Counted from the stretch's first letter, positions 8,500 through 20,677 are shown. The stretch is 64,000 nucleotides of DNA from Bradyrhizobium sp. (GCF_030646015.1 NZ_JAUSLT010000087.1:1-64000); one strand, 5' to 3'. Numbers and translations are program-made. The notes: generated by a model not told the origin, from the letters alone.

Positions 8500-9825
8500 A
8501 TGCGCAAGCTCCTTGGTGAAATCGGCCGCTTTCGCAGCGACAGGTCCGGCAACGTCGCGGTGATCTTCACGCTGGCGCTGCTGCCGATCCTGTCGGCGAT
8601 CGGCTGCGCGGTCGATTACAGCCGGGCGACCCAGCTCAGGAGCAAGCTGCAATCGGCGATCGACGCCGCCAGCGTCGGATCGGTCGCCAGGAAATCGCCA
8701 GCCTTCATTGCCGCGGGTTCGATGACCGTGGACGGTCCGATAGCGGTCGGCGTGACCGACGCGAAAGCCATCTTCGACGGCAACATGTCGGGCGTAACCG
8801 GCTATACGCTCAACAGCGTGACGCCTGTCGTGACCAAGACCGGCATGGTCATCACCTCCACCGTGACATTCTCGGCCGATGTCCCGACGGTATTTCTCAC
8901 CGTCATGAACAAGAGCACGATGACGGTCACCGGCAGTTCGACTTCCGTCTCCAAGATGCCGCAATACATCGATTTCTATCTGCTGCTCGACAATTCGCCC
9001 TCGATGGGCGTGGGGGCGACTCCGACCGACGTGGCGACGATGGTCAACAACACATCGGACAAGTGCGCCTTCGCCTGTCACGATCTCAATGACAACAACA
9101 ACTATTATAAGAAAGCCAAGGCCCTCGGGGTGACGACGCGGATCGACGTGCTGCGAACGGCGACACAGCAATTGATGGACACCGCGTCTGCCACGCAGAC
9201 CTACACCAACCAGTTCCGGATGGCGATCTACGACTTCGGCGCGTCGGCCAGCACCGCCGGCCTGCGGACGTTGTTTGCGCTGTCTTCATCCCTGAGCAGT
9301 GCCAAGACCGCCGCCGGCAACATCGATCTGATGACCGTCCAGGGTCAGAACCAGAACAACGACATGGATACGCAATACACCAAAATTTTTCCGGCGATGA
9401 ACAGCGCGATCAGCAATCCGGGAACCGGCACCTCCGGGTCACCGCTGAAGTATCTGTTCTTCGTCTCCGACGGCGTCGCCGATGAACAAAACAGCGGCTG
9501 CCTTAAACCAAAGGCGTCGAGCAATCGATGCCAGTCGCCGATCAATCCGGCGCTCTGCAAGCAATTGAAGGACCGCGGCATCAAGGTCGCGGTGCTGTAC
9601 ACCACCTATCTCGATCTGCCGACCAATTCCTGGTACAATACCTGGATCAAGCCGTTCAATGCCGGGCCGTACGACCCCGCCTCGGTGAACAGCGAGATCG
9701 CGACGAAGATGGAGGAGTGCGCGTCACCGGGCTTCTACTTCGAAGTCACCCCGACCCAGGGCATCTCGGAGGCGATGAACGCGCTGTTCCAGAAGGCCAT
9801 CTCCGACGCCCGCATCAGTAACTGA
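8500..9825 (+). CDS. TadG-like protein: pilus-assembly N-terminus plus von Willebrand factor A domain
   Basis: A 441-residue envelope protein. Residues about 10-60 (FRSDRSGNVAVIFTLALLPILSAIGCAVDYSRA) are the TadE/TadG-like segment: a charged stretch, then one transmembrane helix. A VWA domain follows, with the metal-ion-dependent adhesion site D164-N-S166-P-S168 in IDFYLLLDNSPSMG, and FFVSDGVADEQ later. Many alphaproteobacteria carry such a protein in or outside a Tad/Flp pilus locus, where it is thought to act at the cell surface or periplasm. No other tad gene is in this neighbourhood, so it is an orphan here, and a role in pili is not shown. Confidence 0.9.
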   Translation: MRKLLGEIGRFRSDRSGNVAVIFTLALLPILSAIGCAVDYSRATQLRSKLQSAIDAASVGSVARKSPAFIAAGSMTVDGPIAVGVTDAKAIFDGNMSGVTGYTLNSVTPVVTKTGMVITSTVTFSADVPTVFLTVMNKSTMTVTGSSTSVSKMPQYIDFYLLLDNSPSMGVGATPTDVATMVNNTSDKCAFACHDLNDNNNYYKKAKALGVTTRIDVLRTATQQLMDTASATQTYTNQFRMAIYDFGASASTAGLRTLFALSSSLSSAKTAAGNIDLMTVQGQNQNNDMDTQYTKIFPAMNSAISNPGTGTSGSPLKYLFFVSDGVADEQNSGCLKPKASSNRCQSPINPALCKQLKDRGIKVAVLYTTYLDLPTNSWYNTWIKPFNAGPYDPASVNSEIATKMEECASPGFYFEVTPTQGISEAMNALFQKAISDARISN

Positions 9826-9830
9826 TACTC

Positions 9831-9930
9831 CGTCATCCTTCGAGGCGCGCCCAAGCGGGCGCGCACCTCCAGCGACAACGGCCAGGCCGTTGCGCGGGGA
9901 TGACGGCGAGATCGTTGCGCCGGGATGACG
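9831..9930. repeat. Intergenic inverted repeat (cgtcatcc type)
   Basis: Between the convergent TadG-like gene and argJ. The ends are cgtcatcc and ggatgacg (the latter twice, 9897-9905 and 9922-9930), with inner ggcgcgcccaagcgggcgcgc as a small hairpin. Related in style to family C but with different arms. Confidence 0.7.
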
Positions 9931-9938
9931 GTCGTGGA

Positions 9939-11180
9939 TTACGACCGGTAGTCGCCGTTGATCGCGACATACTCCTTGGTGAGGTCGCAGGTCAGCACGC
10001 GGTCGCGGCCCTTGCCGAGGCCGAGCGCGATCTTGATCTGGATCTTCGGGTTCTTCATCGCCGCCGATACTTCGGCCTCGTCATAGGACGGATCGCGCGC
10101 GCCGTTCCTGGCGACGCGGATGCCGTTGAACGAGATCGAGAGCTTGTCGCGGTTGGCGGGTTCGCCGGCCTTGCCGACCGCCATCACCACGCGGCCCCAA
10201 TTGGCGTCCTCGCCGGCGATCGCGGTCTTCACCAGCGGCGAATTCGCCACCGACATCGCGATTTTTCGCGCGGATTTCTTCGTGGTGGCGCCGTCGACGA
10301 CGATCTCGATCAGCTTGCGCGCGCCTTCGCCGTCGCGGGCGATCTGTTCGGCGAGATCGGCCAGCACCGCGTGAAACGCCCTGGCAAAGGCTTTCAGGCG
10401 CGGGTCGCTGGCCCGGCTGATCTTCGGCGCGCCGGCAGCACTTGCGGCCCCCGTGGCGAAGGCGAGCAAGGTGTCCGACGTCGAGGTGTCGCCGTCGACG
10501 GTGACGGCATTAAAAGTGTCCTCGACGCCGCTCTTGAGCAGCGATTGCAGCGCGCCCGCGCTGAGCGGCGCGTCGGTGAACACGAAGGCCAGCATGGTCG
10601 CCATATCAGGCGCGATCATGCCGGAGCCCTTGGCCATGCCGTTGATGGTGACCTTCGCCTTCCCGAGCTTCACGGTCGCGGTCGCGACCTTCGGAAAGGT
10701 GTCGGTGGTCATGATCGCTTTGGCGGCGGCCATCCAATCGCCCGGCGCGGCCGTTTCAGCCAGCGTGTCGAGCACGCCGTTGAATTTGCTGGCGTCGAGC
10801 GGTTCGCCGATCACGCCGGTCGAGGCGAGAAATACCTCATTGAGGCTGCATCCGGCCGCCCTGGCGGCTATCGAGGCCGTCAGCGAGGTCGACTGCCGTC
10901 CGGTCTTGCCGGTGAAGGCGTTGGCGTTGCCGGAGTTCACCACCAGCGCGCGGGCAATCCCGCGGCCCAGTTTGGCCCGGCACCAATCGACCGGCGCCGA
11001 GGGGCATTTCGATTGGGTGAAGACGCCGGCAACGGTGGTGCCCTTGTCCATCAACGCCAGCAGCACGTCGGTGCGGCCCTTGTAGCGGATTCCCGCGGCA
11101 GCGGTCGCGAGCCTGACGCCCGCGATCGCGGGCATCTCGGGGACATCGGTCGGGGCGAGGGGAGAGACAGCAAGGGACAT
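9939..11180 (-). CDS. argJ: Bifunctional glutamate N-acetyltransferase / amino-acid acetyltransferase
   Basis: A 413-residue enzyme of the arginine cycle: it transfers acetyl from N2-acetylornithine to glutamate and can make acetylglutamate from acetyl-CoA. The self-cleavage site is intact: [19 protein letters not shown], with cleavage expected between Ala194 and the nucleophile Thr195. The N-terminus [21 protein letters not shown], the middle [14 protein letters not shown] and the C-terminal [14 protein letters not shown] are family blocks. The length is normal. It lies upstream of the PPIase gene on the same strand but is separated by 205 bp with a family C inverted repeat, so co-transcription is uncertain. 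Confidence 0.97.
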   Translation of the reverse strand: MSLAVSPLAPTDVPEMPAIAGVRLATAAAGIRYKGRTDVLLALMDKGTTVAGVFTQSKCPSAPVDWCRAKLGRGIARALVVNSGNANAFTGKTGRQSTSLTASIAARAAGCSLNEVFLASTGVIGEPLDASKFNGVLDTLAETAAPGDWMAAAKAIMTTDTFPKVATATVKLGKAKVTINGMAKGSGMIAPDMATMLAFVFTDAPLSAGALQSLLKSGVEDTFNAVTVDGDTSTSDTLLAFATGAASAAGAPKISRASDPRLKAFARAFHAVLADLAEQIARDGEGARKLIEIVVDGATTKKSARKIAMSVANSPLVKTAIAGEDANWGRVVMAVGKAGEPANRDKLSISFNGIRVARNGARDPSYDEAEVSAAMKNPKIQIKIALGLGKGRDRVLTCDLTKEYVAINGDYRS

Positions 11181-11257
11181 GAGGGCTTCCGGCTATGAGG
11201 CGAGGGAAGCGCTCTGTATCATCTCTCCCCGCTGGCGGGGAGAGGGCGTAAATCTCT

Positions 11258-11379
11258 CGTCGTCCCCGCGAAAGCGGGGACCCATAACCACCGGCGTCGA
11301 ATGTGACAAATGGCCTCGACCACTTTCCCAAGTCGGGGAAATCACGCGGTATGGGTCCCGGCGTTCGCCGGGACGACGG
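11258..11379. repeat. Inverted-repeat element, family C (copy 2)
   Basis: Palindrome upstream of argJ's coding direction end: left arm cgtcgtccccgcgaaagcgg then ggacccata, right arm tatgggtcccggcgttcg then ccgggacgacg. It belongs to the most abundant family in this window. A smaller hairpin ctccccgctggcggggag lies beside it at about 11225-11242. Confidence 0.9.
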
Positions 11380-11385
11380 TAAAAC

Positions 11386-12324
11386 TTACTTCTTCGCCGG
11401 GGGCGCCATCTTGGAGTCGGCGGGCTTGGCCGCATCCGGCTTGGCGTCGGTCTTGGCGTCGGTTTTGGCCGCCTCGTCGGGCTTGTCCATGCGCTCGACC
11501 TTGGCGGCCTCGCGCAGCTTCGCCACGTAGTCGGCCTGCGCCTTGCGCGTCACATAGGTCTCGATCTGGGCCTTGACCTGTTCGAACGCCGGGGCCTGCC
11601 GGTTGCGCTTTTCCTCGACCTTGATGATGTGCCAGCCGAACTGCGACTTGACGGGATCCGAGATCTTGCCGGGCTCCAGCGTGAAGGCGACGGCGGAGAA
11701 TTCCGGCACCATCTGGTCCTTGGTGAAGAAACCGAGATCGCCGCCGTCGGAAGCGCCGGGATCCTTGGATTTCTTCTTGGCGAGCTCGGCAAAGTCGGCG
11801 CCCTTCTTCAACTCGGCGGCGATCGCCTTGGCATCGTCCTCGGACTCGACCAGGATATGCCGGGCGTGAACTTCCGCTTCGCCGGTGATCTGCTTGGAGG
11901 CGTCCTCATAGACCTTCTTCATGGCCTCGTCGGTGGTTGCGGTCTTGCCCTCGCTGGCCAGCAGGCTGTCCATCAGGAGGCGGTTGCGGGTAAACGCCAG
12001 CCGCTTCTTGAAATCCTCGTTGTTTTCGACCTTCTTGTCCTCGGCGGCCTTGGCGACGATCTTCATGTCGATCAGGAAGGCCAGCACGTTTTCCCGCTTG
12101 GTCGAAGGGTCCATCTGCGCGAGGCTCGGTCCGAGTTCTTCCTCGGCCAGCGTGAGGTCGCTCTGGCGGATCTCGGCGCCGTTGACCTTGGCGAGCACGG
12201 GGTTGGCGTCCTGCGCCCGCACCGGCAGGGCGGCCAGCAGCACCATGGCGAGCGCGCCGGTCACGGCGGCGGAGGCGACGCTGAGACGCAGGCCGGGTTT
12301 CATTTCCGGGAACGACGGGGTCAT
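11386..12324 (-). CDS. Peptidyl-prolyl cis-trans isomerase, parvulin type (SurA/PrsA-like)
   Basis: A 312-residue exported foldase. A signal peptide is visible (KPGLRLSVASAAVTGALAMVLLAALPVRAQ, cleavage after about residue 38), followed by a SurA-N-like helical domain and a parvulin domain with EVHARHILVESEDDAKAIA, GGDLGFFTKDQMVPEF and SQFGWHIIKVEEKR (about residues 150-245). The tail is low complexity (AKTDAKTDAKPDAAKPAD). The role is assisting folding of periplasmic and outer-membrane proteins. The start at 12324 is supported by AAGGAT 7-8 bp upstream; an ATG at 12303 is a weaker alternative. It is divergent from secA, so export and periplasmic folding functions share a promoter region. Confidence 0.95.
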   Translation of the reverse strand: MTPSFPEMKPGLRLSVASAAVTGALAMVLLAALPVRAQDANPVLAKVNGAEIRQSDLTLAEEELGPSLAQMDPSTKRENVLAFLIDMKIVAKAAEDKKVENNEDFKKRLAFTRNRLLMDSLLASEGKTATTDEAMKKVYEDASKQITGEAEVHARHILVESEDDAKAIAAELKKGADFAELAKKKSKDPGASDGGDLGFFTKDQMVPEFSAVAFTLEPGKISDPVKSQFGWHIIKVEEKRNRQAPAFEQVKAQIETYVTRKAQADYVAKLREAAKVERMDKPDEAAKTDAKTDAKPDAAKPADSKMAPPAKK

Positions 12325-12669
12325 GGAAAATCCTTATCTTCAAAGCTGGGGGCTGTTCGGGGCCGCGGGACACTCGCCCAATCGGCCAGCCTTGGCAACG
12401 CGAAAAGGGTGTCAGAATGATGAAATCCTTGAGAGTTCGCGCCGTTGACAAGCCTCTGGCACAGCCATATCTCTGCAAAACCGGGTCGATGGGGATGGCG
12501 CGTATTTGGCTGCGTTTTGGCCGTTGAACCTTGGATTGCTGAATTCCCACTCATTGGGCGGATGCTCCCCGGATCGGGGTCCGCGCCGCGATGCGTCACG
12601 ATGAGTTGATAGGCACCCGGTGGACCATTTCACGGCGGCAACGCCGAACGATACAGACAGGAATTTGGC
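12325..12669. other. Divergent intergenic region between PPIase gene and secA
   Basis: 345 bp without a convincing gene. It must hold promoters for both divergent genes. I see AAGGAT before the PPIase ATG and a tolerable AGGA before the secA ATG at 12670, but no clear -35/-10 pair. Small open frames in it look like shadows and are not supported. Confidence 0.6.
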
Positions 12670-15504
<2,835 letters not shown>

Positions 15505-15527
15505 GGCGGTAAGCTTCGGCGTGACTT

Positions 15528-15632
15528 CGTAGGGTGGGCAAAGGCGCTCTTGCGCCGTGCCCACCATCCCTACCAGCGTGCGAGCATGACAATGGTGGGC
15601 ACGGCGCGAAGAGCGCCTTTGCCCAACCTACG
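15528..15632. repeat. Inverted-repeat element, family E (copy 1)
   Basis: Between the convergent secA and YkuD genes. The left arm is cgtagggtgggcaaaggcgc then cttgcgccgtgcccacc; the right arm is ggtgggcacggcgcgaag then agcgcctttgcccaacctacg. A strong candidate for the transcription end structure of both genes. The sister copy is at 50612-50706. Confidence 0.92.
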
Positions 15633-15647
15633 ATTCTTCGTGATTGC

Positions 15648-17147
15648 TTACTTCGCCGCCGAGAAGCGACTGTCGAACGAGCTCGCCGGCACGATCGGCT
15701 GCGAACCGGCGACCATGGCGGCAGGCGGGGGCGTATCCGACAGCGAGGGCTTCAGCGCAGGCTTGGCCTCGGCCGGCTTCGGTGCGGCGGGGACTTTCGG
15801 CACCGATGCTTCGGGGCGCGGCGGTTCGTGGCGCCTGGTCTCGATGACCTTCGGCTTGGCGGGTGCCGGGGCGGGCGCGGCCGCTGGCTTGGTGGTCGCG
15901 GTGGTTTCCGCTCCGCCGATGCCGACCTTGCGGGCCAGGCTGGAGAAGAAGCCGTCGGATTTTTCGGGTGGTGCCGCCGACGCCACGCGGGTTGCGGGAG
16001 CAGCCTGAGCGGGGGCGGCCTGGGCTGCCATGGAGGCCGCCAGCGGCTCTTCGGGCGACGAAACGGATCCGCGCGGCGGATTGACGTGGGCCGGAATGGT
16101 GCCGGGCGCGCGGGAAATCGCTGCCAGCGACAGGCCCTGGCCGTCGCCGCCCTCCGACAGGCCGGTCGAGGCCTCGGGCAGCTTGGCGGCGAACACCCGG
16201 TGCATTCCGCCGTCGATACCGGTATTCAGCCGCGCGACCGGTGTTCCCTTCGAAATCAGCTTGGCGGTCTCGACCTGGTCATGCTGCTGCTTTTCGCGCA
16301 CGGCGTCGGCGATGTCCTCGGAGATCGCATAGACCGGGCATTTGGCCGAAGCATCGAACACCGGATCCCGCTTGGCATCCGGCGCCTTGATGGCGTCGAA
16401 CACATATTTCTTCTCGCAGAAATCGACCTTCGGCTCCTGCCGCGTCACCTCGAAATGATCCCAGCCCTGCTTGATCATTTTCCAGAACGGCATGTTCGGG
16501 TTGTTGCGATGTTTCGCCATGTTGACCGGCGTCATCTTGAACGGATAGGCCTGCAGCTGGAATGCGCGCTGGCCGCCGAAGAAGGATTCCCGCCCCAGCG
16601 AATAGATTTCCGCGATCTGTTCGTCGGTCATGGCGTAGCAGCCGCGCGACGAGCAGTCGCCATGCACCATCAGCTGCGAGCCGGTGCGGCCCAATGCCTT
16701 GTCGAAGGCATTGGGGTAGCCGGTATTGAACGACAGATAGAACGACGATTGCGGGTTCATCTGCGCCGGGCTGATGGAATAGAAGCCTTCCGGGGCCTGG
16801 CGGTCGCCCTCCCTGACCTTGGGTCCGAGGTCTCCCGACCAGCGGCAGATCGGATAGGTCTTCAGCAGCGCAAAGCGGCCGGAGCGATCCTGTTTCCAGA
16901 CCTCGAGTTCGGCTTCCTGCTTGAAGATCCGGACCAGCATCGGCGACTGCAGGTCCATGTCCTTCGCCGTCATGTCGGCGATCAGTTTGGGCGAGACCGG
17001 CTGGTTGGCCTTGGCGTTATTCGCCAGCGAGATCTGGTCGGTGTTGCAGCCGGCCAGCAGCACACCGGCCGCGAGCGCGGCCGAGGTGATGAGCGCGCGA
17101 ACCGGCGAGCGATAAATCAATGCAGAGCTCCACACCCCAACGGCCAT
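15648..17147 (-). CDS. Lipoprotein with L,D-transpeptidase (YkuD) catalytic domain
   Basis: A 499-residue predicted lipoprotein: a hydrophobic signal ending in the lipobox LLAGC, lipid-modified Cys34. The YkuD catalytic motif is H162-G-D-C-S-S-R-G-C170-Y-A-M, with Cys170 the expected nucleophile. In this family the enzyme forms 3-3 peptidoglycan cross-links or links proteins to peptidoglycan in the periplasm. The second half (after about residue 330) is Ala/Pro/Lys-rich with low complexity (TTATTKPAAAPAPAPAKPKV), and probably spans the periplasm or cell wall. It is convergent with secA. The N-terminus (MAVGVWSSALIYRSPVRALI) is long for a signal, so the start could lie downstream. Confidence 0.9.
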   Translation of the reverse strand: MAVGVWSSALIYRSPVRALITSAALAAGVLLAGCNTDQISLANNAKANQPVSPKLIADMTAKDMDLQSPMLVRIFKQEAELEVWKQDRSGRFALLKTYPICRWSGDLGPKVREGDRQAPEGFYSISPAQMNPQSSFYLSFNTGYPNAFDKALGRTGSQLMVHGDCSSRGCYAMTDEQIAEIYSLGRESFFGGQRAFQLQAYPFKMTPVNMAKHRNNPNMPFWKMIKQGWDHFEVTRQEPKVDFCEKKYVFDAIKAPDAKRDPVFDASAKCPVYAISEDIADAVREKQQHDQVETAKLISKGTPVARLNTGIDGGMHRVFAAKLPEASTGLSEGGDGQGLSLAAISRAPGTIPAHVNPPRGSVSSPEEPLAASMAAQAAPAQAAPATRVASAAPPEKSDGFFSSLARKVGIGGAETTATTKPAAAPAPAPAKPKVIETRRHEPPRPEASVPKVPAAPKPAEAKPALKPSLSDTPPPAAMVAGSQPIVPASSFDSRFSAAK

Positions 17148-17357
17148 TCAAAGCGCAATTTTCGCACCCCAAACATAGCGTACATGCCCTGAAGCCATTG
17201 ACTAAAATACTACCCTTTGGGTCCCCTTGTCGCAAGCCGACGAGGGCCTCCCGGGAGGGTCCCCGTCAGGCATGGTCAATAGAGGTTAAATATTGATGTC
17301 CGGGCCTAATTGGGGCGGAAATGGCGGATTCCCAAAAAAGCCTGACGTTAACGAATC

Positions 17358-17535
17358 TTACCCTCCCCTGGAGGGGGAGGGTCGGCTCGCATCGCAAGAT
17401 GCGAGACGGGGTGGGGTGATCTCTCAACTCGGGTACTTTTCGGGTGGAGAGACTGTCACCCCACCCCGCCGCTCATTTCATTCGCGTCGACCCCAGAGCG
17501 AGCTTCGCTCGTCTCGACCCCTCCAGGGGAGGGTG
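17358..17535. repeat. Inverted-repeat element, family A (copy 3)
   Basis: Between the YkuD gene start and the end of accA. Left arm: ttaccctcccctggaggggg then agggtcgg; right arm: cgacccctccaggggagggt. The centre again has ctctcaactcggg and gagagactgtcacc. It is closest to copy 2 (4046-4232), sharing ctcatttcattcgcgtcgac in the right half. Confidence 0.9.
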
Positions 17536-17551
17536 GGACCGGAGCCTCCAA

Positions 17552-18517
17552 TCAGGCCAGCTTGCGGCCGATATCGAGGAACTTCTGCCGGCGCTGCTGG
17601 CGAATCATGCCGGGGTCGAGATTGCGCAGATCGTTGAGGGCCTGCTCGATGGCGTCGCCGGTGGTCGCGATCATGGCGGCGGGATCGCGATGGGCGCCGC
17701 CGGCGGGTTCCTTCAGGATCTGGTCGATCACGCCGAAGCGCAGCATGTCCTGCGCCGTGATCTTCATGGAGGTTGCGGCTTCCTGCGCCTTGGTGCCGTC
17801 GCGCCACAGGATCGAGGACGCCGCCTCCGGCGAGATCACGCTGTAGATGGCGTGTTCGAACATCAGCACGCGGTTGGCCGTCGTGATCGCGATGGCGCCG
17901 CCCGACATGCCTTCGCCGGTGATGATCGCGACATTGGGCACGCCCAGTGCCAGGCAGGCATCGGTGGAGCGCGCGATCGCCTCGGCCTGGCCGCGCTCCT
18001 CGGCGCCGATGCCGGGATAGGCGCCGGCGGAATCGACCAGCGTCAGCACGGGAATGCCGAACCGGTCGGCCATCTCCATCAGCCGGACCGCCTTGCGGTA
18101 GCCCTCCGGGCGCGCCATGCCGAAATTGTGCTTGATGCGGGATTCGGTGGTGGCGCCCTTTTCCTGGCCGATCACGCAGATGCTCTCGCCGCGGAAGCGG
18201 CCGAAGCCGCCGACCAGCGCCTCGTCCTCGCCGAACTTGCGGTCGCCCGCCAGCGGGGTGAATTCGGAGATCAGCGCGTTGATGAAATCGGTCAGATGCG
18301 GGCGCTGATGGTGCCGCGCCACCAGCGTCTTCTGCCATGGCGTCAAATTGGCATAGAGGTCGGTCAGCGCCTGCGCCGCCTTCTCCTCGATCCGCGAAAT
18401 TTCTTCGCCGATGTCGCTGCCGGTGGCCGCCAGCGCGCGCAGTTCGTCGACCTTGGAATCGAGTTCGGCGACGGGCTTTTCGAAATCGAGATAGGTGCTG
18501 CGCATGTGATCCGGCAT
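17552..18517 (-). CDS. accA: Acetyl-CoA carboxylase carboxyltransferase subunit alpha
   Basis: A 321-residue subunit that, with AccD, transfers carboxyl from biotin on AccB to acetyl-CoA to give malonyl-CoA for fatty acid synthesis in the cytoplasm. Visible family blocks are YLDFEKPVAELDSKVDELR at the N-terminus, RHHQRPHLTDFI, IGQEKGATTESRIKHNFGMA, the carboxyltransferase core LVDSAGAYPGIGAEERGQAE, and ITGEGMSGGAIAITTANRVLMFEHAIYSVISPEAASSILW. The length is normal. The ATG at 18517 gives MPDHMRSTYLDFE. It appears to be transcribed alone, between family A copy 3 and the region before the Old Yellow Enzyme gene. Confidence 0.98.
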   Translation of the reverse strand: MPDHMRSTYLDFEKPVAELDSKVDELRALAATGSDIGEEISRIEEKAAQALTDLYANLTPWQKTLVARHHQRPHLTDFINALISEFTPLAGDRKFGEDEALVGGFGRFRGESICVIGQEKGATTESRIKHNFGMARPEGYRKAVRLMEMADRFGIPVLTLVDSAGAYPGIGAEERGQAEAIARSTDACLALGVPNVAIITGEGMSGGAIAITTANRVLMFEHAIYSVISPEAASSILWRDGTKAQEAATSMKITAQDMLRFGVIDQILKEPAGGAHRDPAAMIATTGDAIEQALNDLRNLDPGMIRQQRRQKFLDIGRKLA

Positions 18518-18831
18518 CTGAACAATATAGGGACGAAGCGGCGTGGACGCGAAGCGGTTTCCAGGCGTGCGGAGAAAGCACGCAAATTCAATCGTTTAGC
18601 GTGCAGTCCGACGCAAATCGGGGTCCCGTTTCGCATCAAACGCGGAGGGGTCGCGGGCGGGAGATGGCTGTTTCGGGGGAGAAGGCGCCGAAGTCAAGGC
18701 GGGCGACAGAGCGATCCTTGTTACCCTCCCCCACCAGCGAGGGTAAGGGTTGCATCGCCGGCAGTTGGGCATCGTCGCCGCTGCCCCTAGAGTATGCCAA
18801 CGGCATTTTTCTCCCATCCGGAAATCCCCCC
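18518..18831. other. Intergenic region between accA and the OYE gene, with a half-size repeat
   Basis: About 314 bp between divergent genes with no supported gene. An aatata at 18524-18529 (TATATT on the - strand) could be the accA -10 box, but I see no good -35. At about 18720-18750, ttaccctcccccaccagcgagggtaagg is a small hairpin that resembles one end of a family A element and may be a remnant. Confidence 0.55.
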
Positions 18832-19944
18832 ATGAGCGCCCTGTTTTCCCCGATCACGCTGCGCGGCCTGACGCTTTCCAATCGCATCATGGTGGCGCCG
18901 ATGTGCCAGTATTCCGCCGAGAACGGCGAGGCCAATGACTGGCACTTCACGCATATCAACTCGCTGGCGCTGTCGGGTGCGGCGGTGTTCTGCATCGAGG
19001 CCACCGCGGTGGAGGCGATCGGGCGCATCACGCCGGGCTGTCTGGGCTTGTGGAACGACGCCACCGAGGCCGCGCTGAAGCCGATCCTGGCATCGGTGCG
19101 CAAGCATTCGAAGGCCGCGGTGGTGATGCAGCTCGCCCATGCCGGCCGCAAGGCCTCCAGCCACAAGCCGTGGGACGGCGGGCAATTGATCCCGATCTCC
19201 GAAGGCGGCTGGCAGACCGAGGGTCCCTCCGATGTGCCGCACAAGGAAAGCGAAGCGGCGCCGCGCGCACTCGACGATTCCGGCCTGAAACGCATCCGCG
19301 ACGCCTTCGTGGCGGCGGCGCAGCGCACCGCGCGGCTCGGCATCGACGGCATCGAGGTGCATTGCGCCCACGGCTACCTGTTGCATCAGTTTCTCTCGCC
19401 GATATCCAACAAGCGCACCGACCAGTATGGCGGGTCCTTGCAGAACCGCATGCGGTTTCCGCTCGAAGTATTCGACGCGGTGCGCGCGGCGTTTCCGCAC
19501 GACAAGCCGGTCGGTTTGCGGGTTTCGGCCACCGACTGGATCGAGGGCGGCTGGGATCTTCCGCAGACCATCGAATTCGCGCATGAGCTGAAGAAGCGCG
19601 GCGTCGACTGGATCGATGTGTCCTCCGGCGGCGTGTCGCCCTTGCAGAAGATTCCGCTCGGGCCCGGCTACCAGGTGCCGCTGGCGCAGGCGGTGAAGGA
19701 AGCCACCGGCGTCACCACCATCGCGGTCGGCCTGATCACGGAAGCGAAGCAGGCCGAGGAGATCGTGGCCTCCGGCAAGGCCGACATGGTGGCGCTGGCG
19801 CGCGGCTTTCTCTACGACCCGCGCTGGGGCTGGCACGCCGCCGCCGAACTCGGCGGCGAGGTATCCGCGCCGCCGCAATACTGGCGCTCGCAGCCCTCGA
19901 CGCAAAAGGCGTTGTTCGGCGCCACCAGTTTCGGGACAAGGTAG
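18832..19944 (+). CDS. NADH:flavin oxidoreductase, Old Yellow Enzyme family (YqjM/NamA-like)
   Basis: A 370-residue flavin enzyme that reduces activated C=C bonds using NAD(P)H. The N-terminal PITLRGLTLSNRIMVAPMCQYSAENG, with Cys25 in the PMCQYSA block, is diagnostic of the thermophilic-like YqjM/NamA group. Substrate-binding histidines are in GIEVHCAHGYLLHQFLSPIS, and QLAHAGRKAS and LITEAKQAEEIVASGKADMVALARGFLYDPRW are the FMN-phosphate region. The ATG at 18832 was chosen, because it gives MSALFSPITLRG; the longer frame upstream is unrelated. A detoxification role is usual, but the natural substrate is unknown. Confidence 0.95.
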   Translation: MSALFSPITLRGLTLSNRIMVAPMCQYSAENGEANDWHFTHINSLALSGAAVFCIEATAVEAIGRITPGCLGLWNDATEAALKPILASVRKHSKAAVVMQLAHAGRKASSHKPWDGGQLIPISEGGWQTEGPSDVPHKESEAAPRALDDSGLKRIRDAFVAAAQRTARLGIDGIEVHCAHGYLLHQFLSPISNKRTDQYGGSLQNRMRFPLEVFDAVRAAFPHDKPVGLRVSATDWIEGGWDLPQTIEFAHELKKRGVDWIDVSSGGVSPLQKIPLGPGYQVPLAQAVKEATGVTTIAVGLITEAKQAEEIVASGKADMVALARGFLYDPRWGWHAAAELGGEVSAPPQYWRSQPSTQKALFGATSFGTR

Positions 19945-19957
19945 GTTTCTTTTTGCT

Positions 19958-20091
19958 GTCGTCCCTGCGAACGCAGGGACCCATACGCCGTGCAATTGAT
20001 GTTTGTGCATGGTGTTAACGGGCCTGTTGAACCATTACGCCGTGGCCTCAGATGACCGGGATTATGGGTCCCTGCGTTCGCAGGGACGACG
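19958..20091. repeat. Inverted-repeat element, family C (copy 3)
   Basis: Left arm gtcgtccctgcgaacgcagg then gacccatacgccg, right arm attatgggtccctgcgttcg then cagggacgac. The half gatgaccgggattatgggtc then cctgcgttcgcagggacgac is nearly identical to the right half of copy 6 at 41927-42044. Confidence 0.92.
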
Positions 20092-20099
20092 CAAGAGGG

Positions 20100-20490
20100 T
20101 AAGCGTCAGCCAAACCACACCTCCGCCATCTCGCGGCGCGATGCGTCCGAGGTTTGCGTGTATTGCCTCGCCCTCGATAACGCGAGGGCGCAGGGAAAGC
20201 CGGGTGCGCGCTGCATCCGCGGTCTCGTGTGCGATAGTGGAAGAAGCAGGCGGCACACGAGCATACAGGTGAAGCGGAAGCATCCGGCTTTCCCTGCGCA
20301 GTGGTTTAAGGCTTATACGCGCTCTCCTCGGTGAGCCCTGCACTTTTGCCACCGTCGCCCGCGCAGCCTGGCGCGAACTTGACACCTGCCATTGGGGTGT
20401 CGGGACCACACGATTTCGCCACCCGCATCAGGCGTTCTCGTCAGAAGCGCCATCCGCGTCCACCGCTTCCCCGCCCCGCGCTGGTACGTT
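20100..20490. repeat. Large nested palindromic repeat, non-coding (Bradyrhizobium-type dispersed element)
   Basis: No gene is supported across 19945-20833 (about 890 bp). Its core is a nested palindrome: outer arms gcgcagggaaagccgg (about 20189-20204) and ccggctttccctgcgc (about 20284-20299), inner arms ctcgtgtgc and gcacacgag. Flanks are CG-rich and carry tgtcgggaccacacgatttc near 20400. I recall very similar several-hundred-bp sequences dispersed through Bradyrhizobium and Rhodopseudomonas genomes, often mis-annotated as short genes. Boundaries are estimated. After it (20500-20676) I see nothing definite, except a TTGACA at 20580-20585 without a good -10. Confidence 0.7.
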
Positions 20491-20677
20491 GCGCAACGCC
20501 CCTCTCGATGGGACGGGATGCGGGGATATATAGCGCGGTTTTCATTTCTGGAAAACAGAAATATTTTTGTCGAGGGGGCTTGACACGGTTTCTGGTAATC
20601 GGAAGTGATTTGCCCGTCGGGGTGGATTTGTTGAAAGGGCTCGACAATTTGGCGCGGTGCGCGCGACCGCAAGACTC

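Noticed and set aside
15534..17192. A 552-codon + strand frame over the YkuD gene
   Set aside because: Shadow of the L,D-transpeptidase gene, which has a lipobox and catalytic Cys in the opposite strand.
20575..20610. A sigma70 promoter at TTGACA 20580-20585
   Set aside because: No acceptable -10 at 16-18 bp, and no gene begins downstream on that strand.
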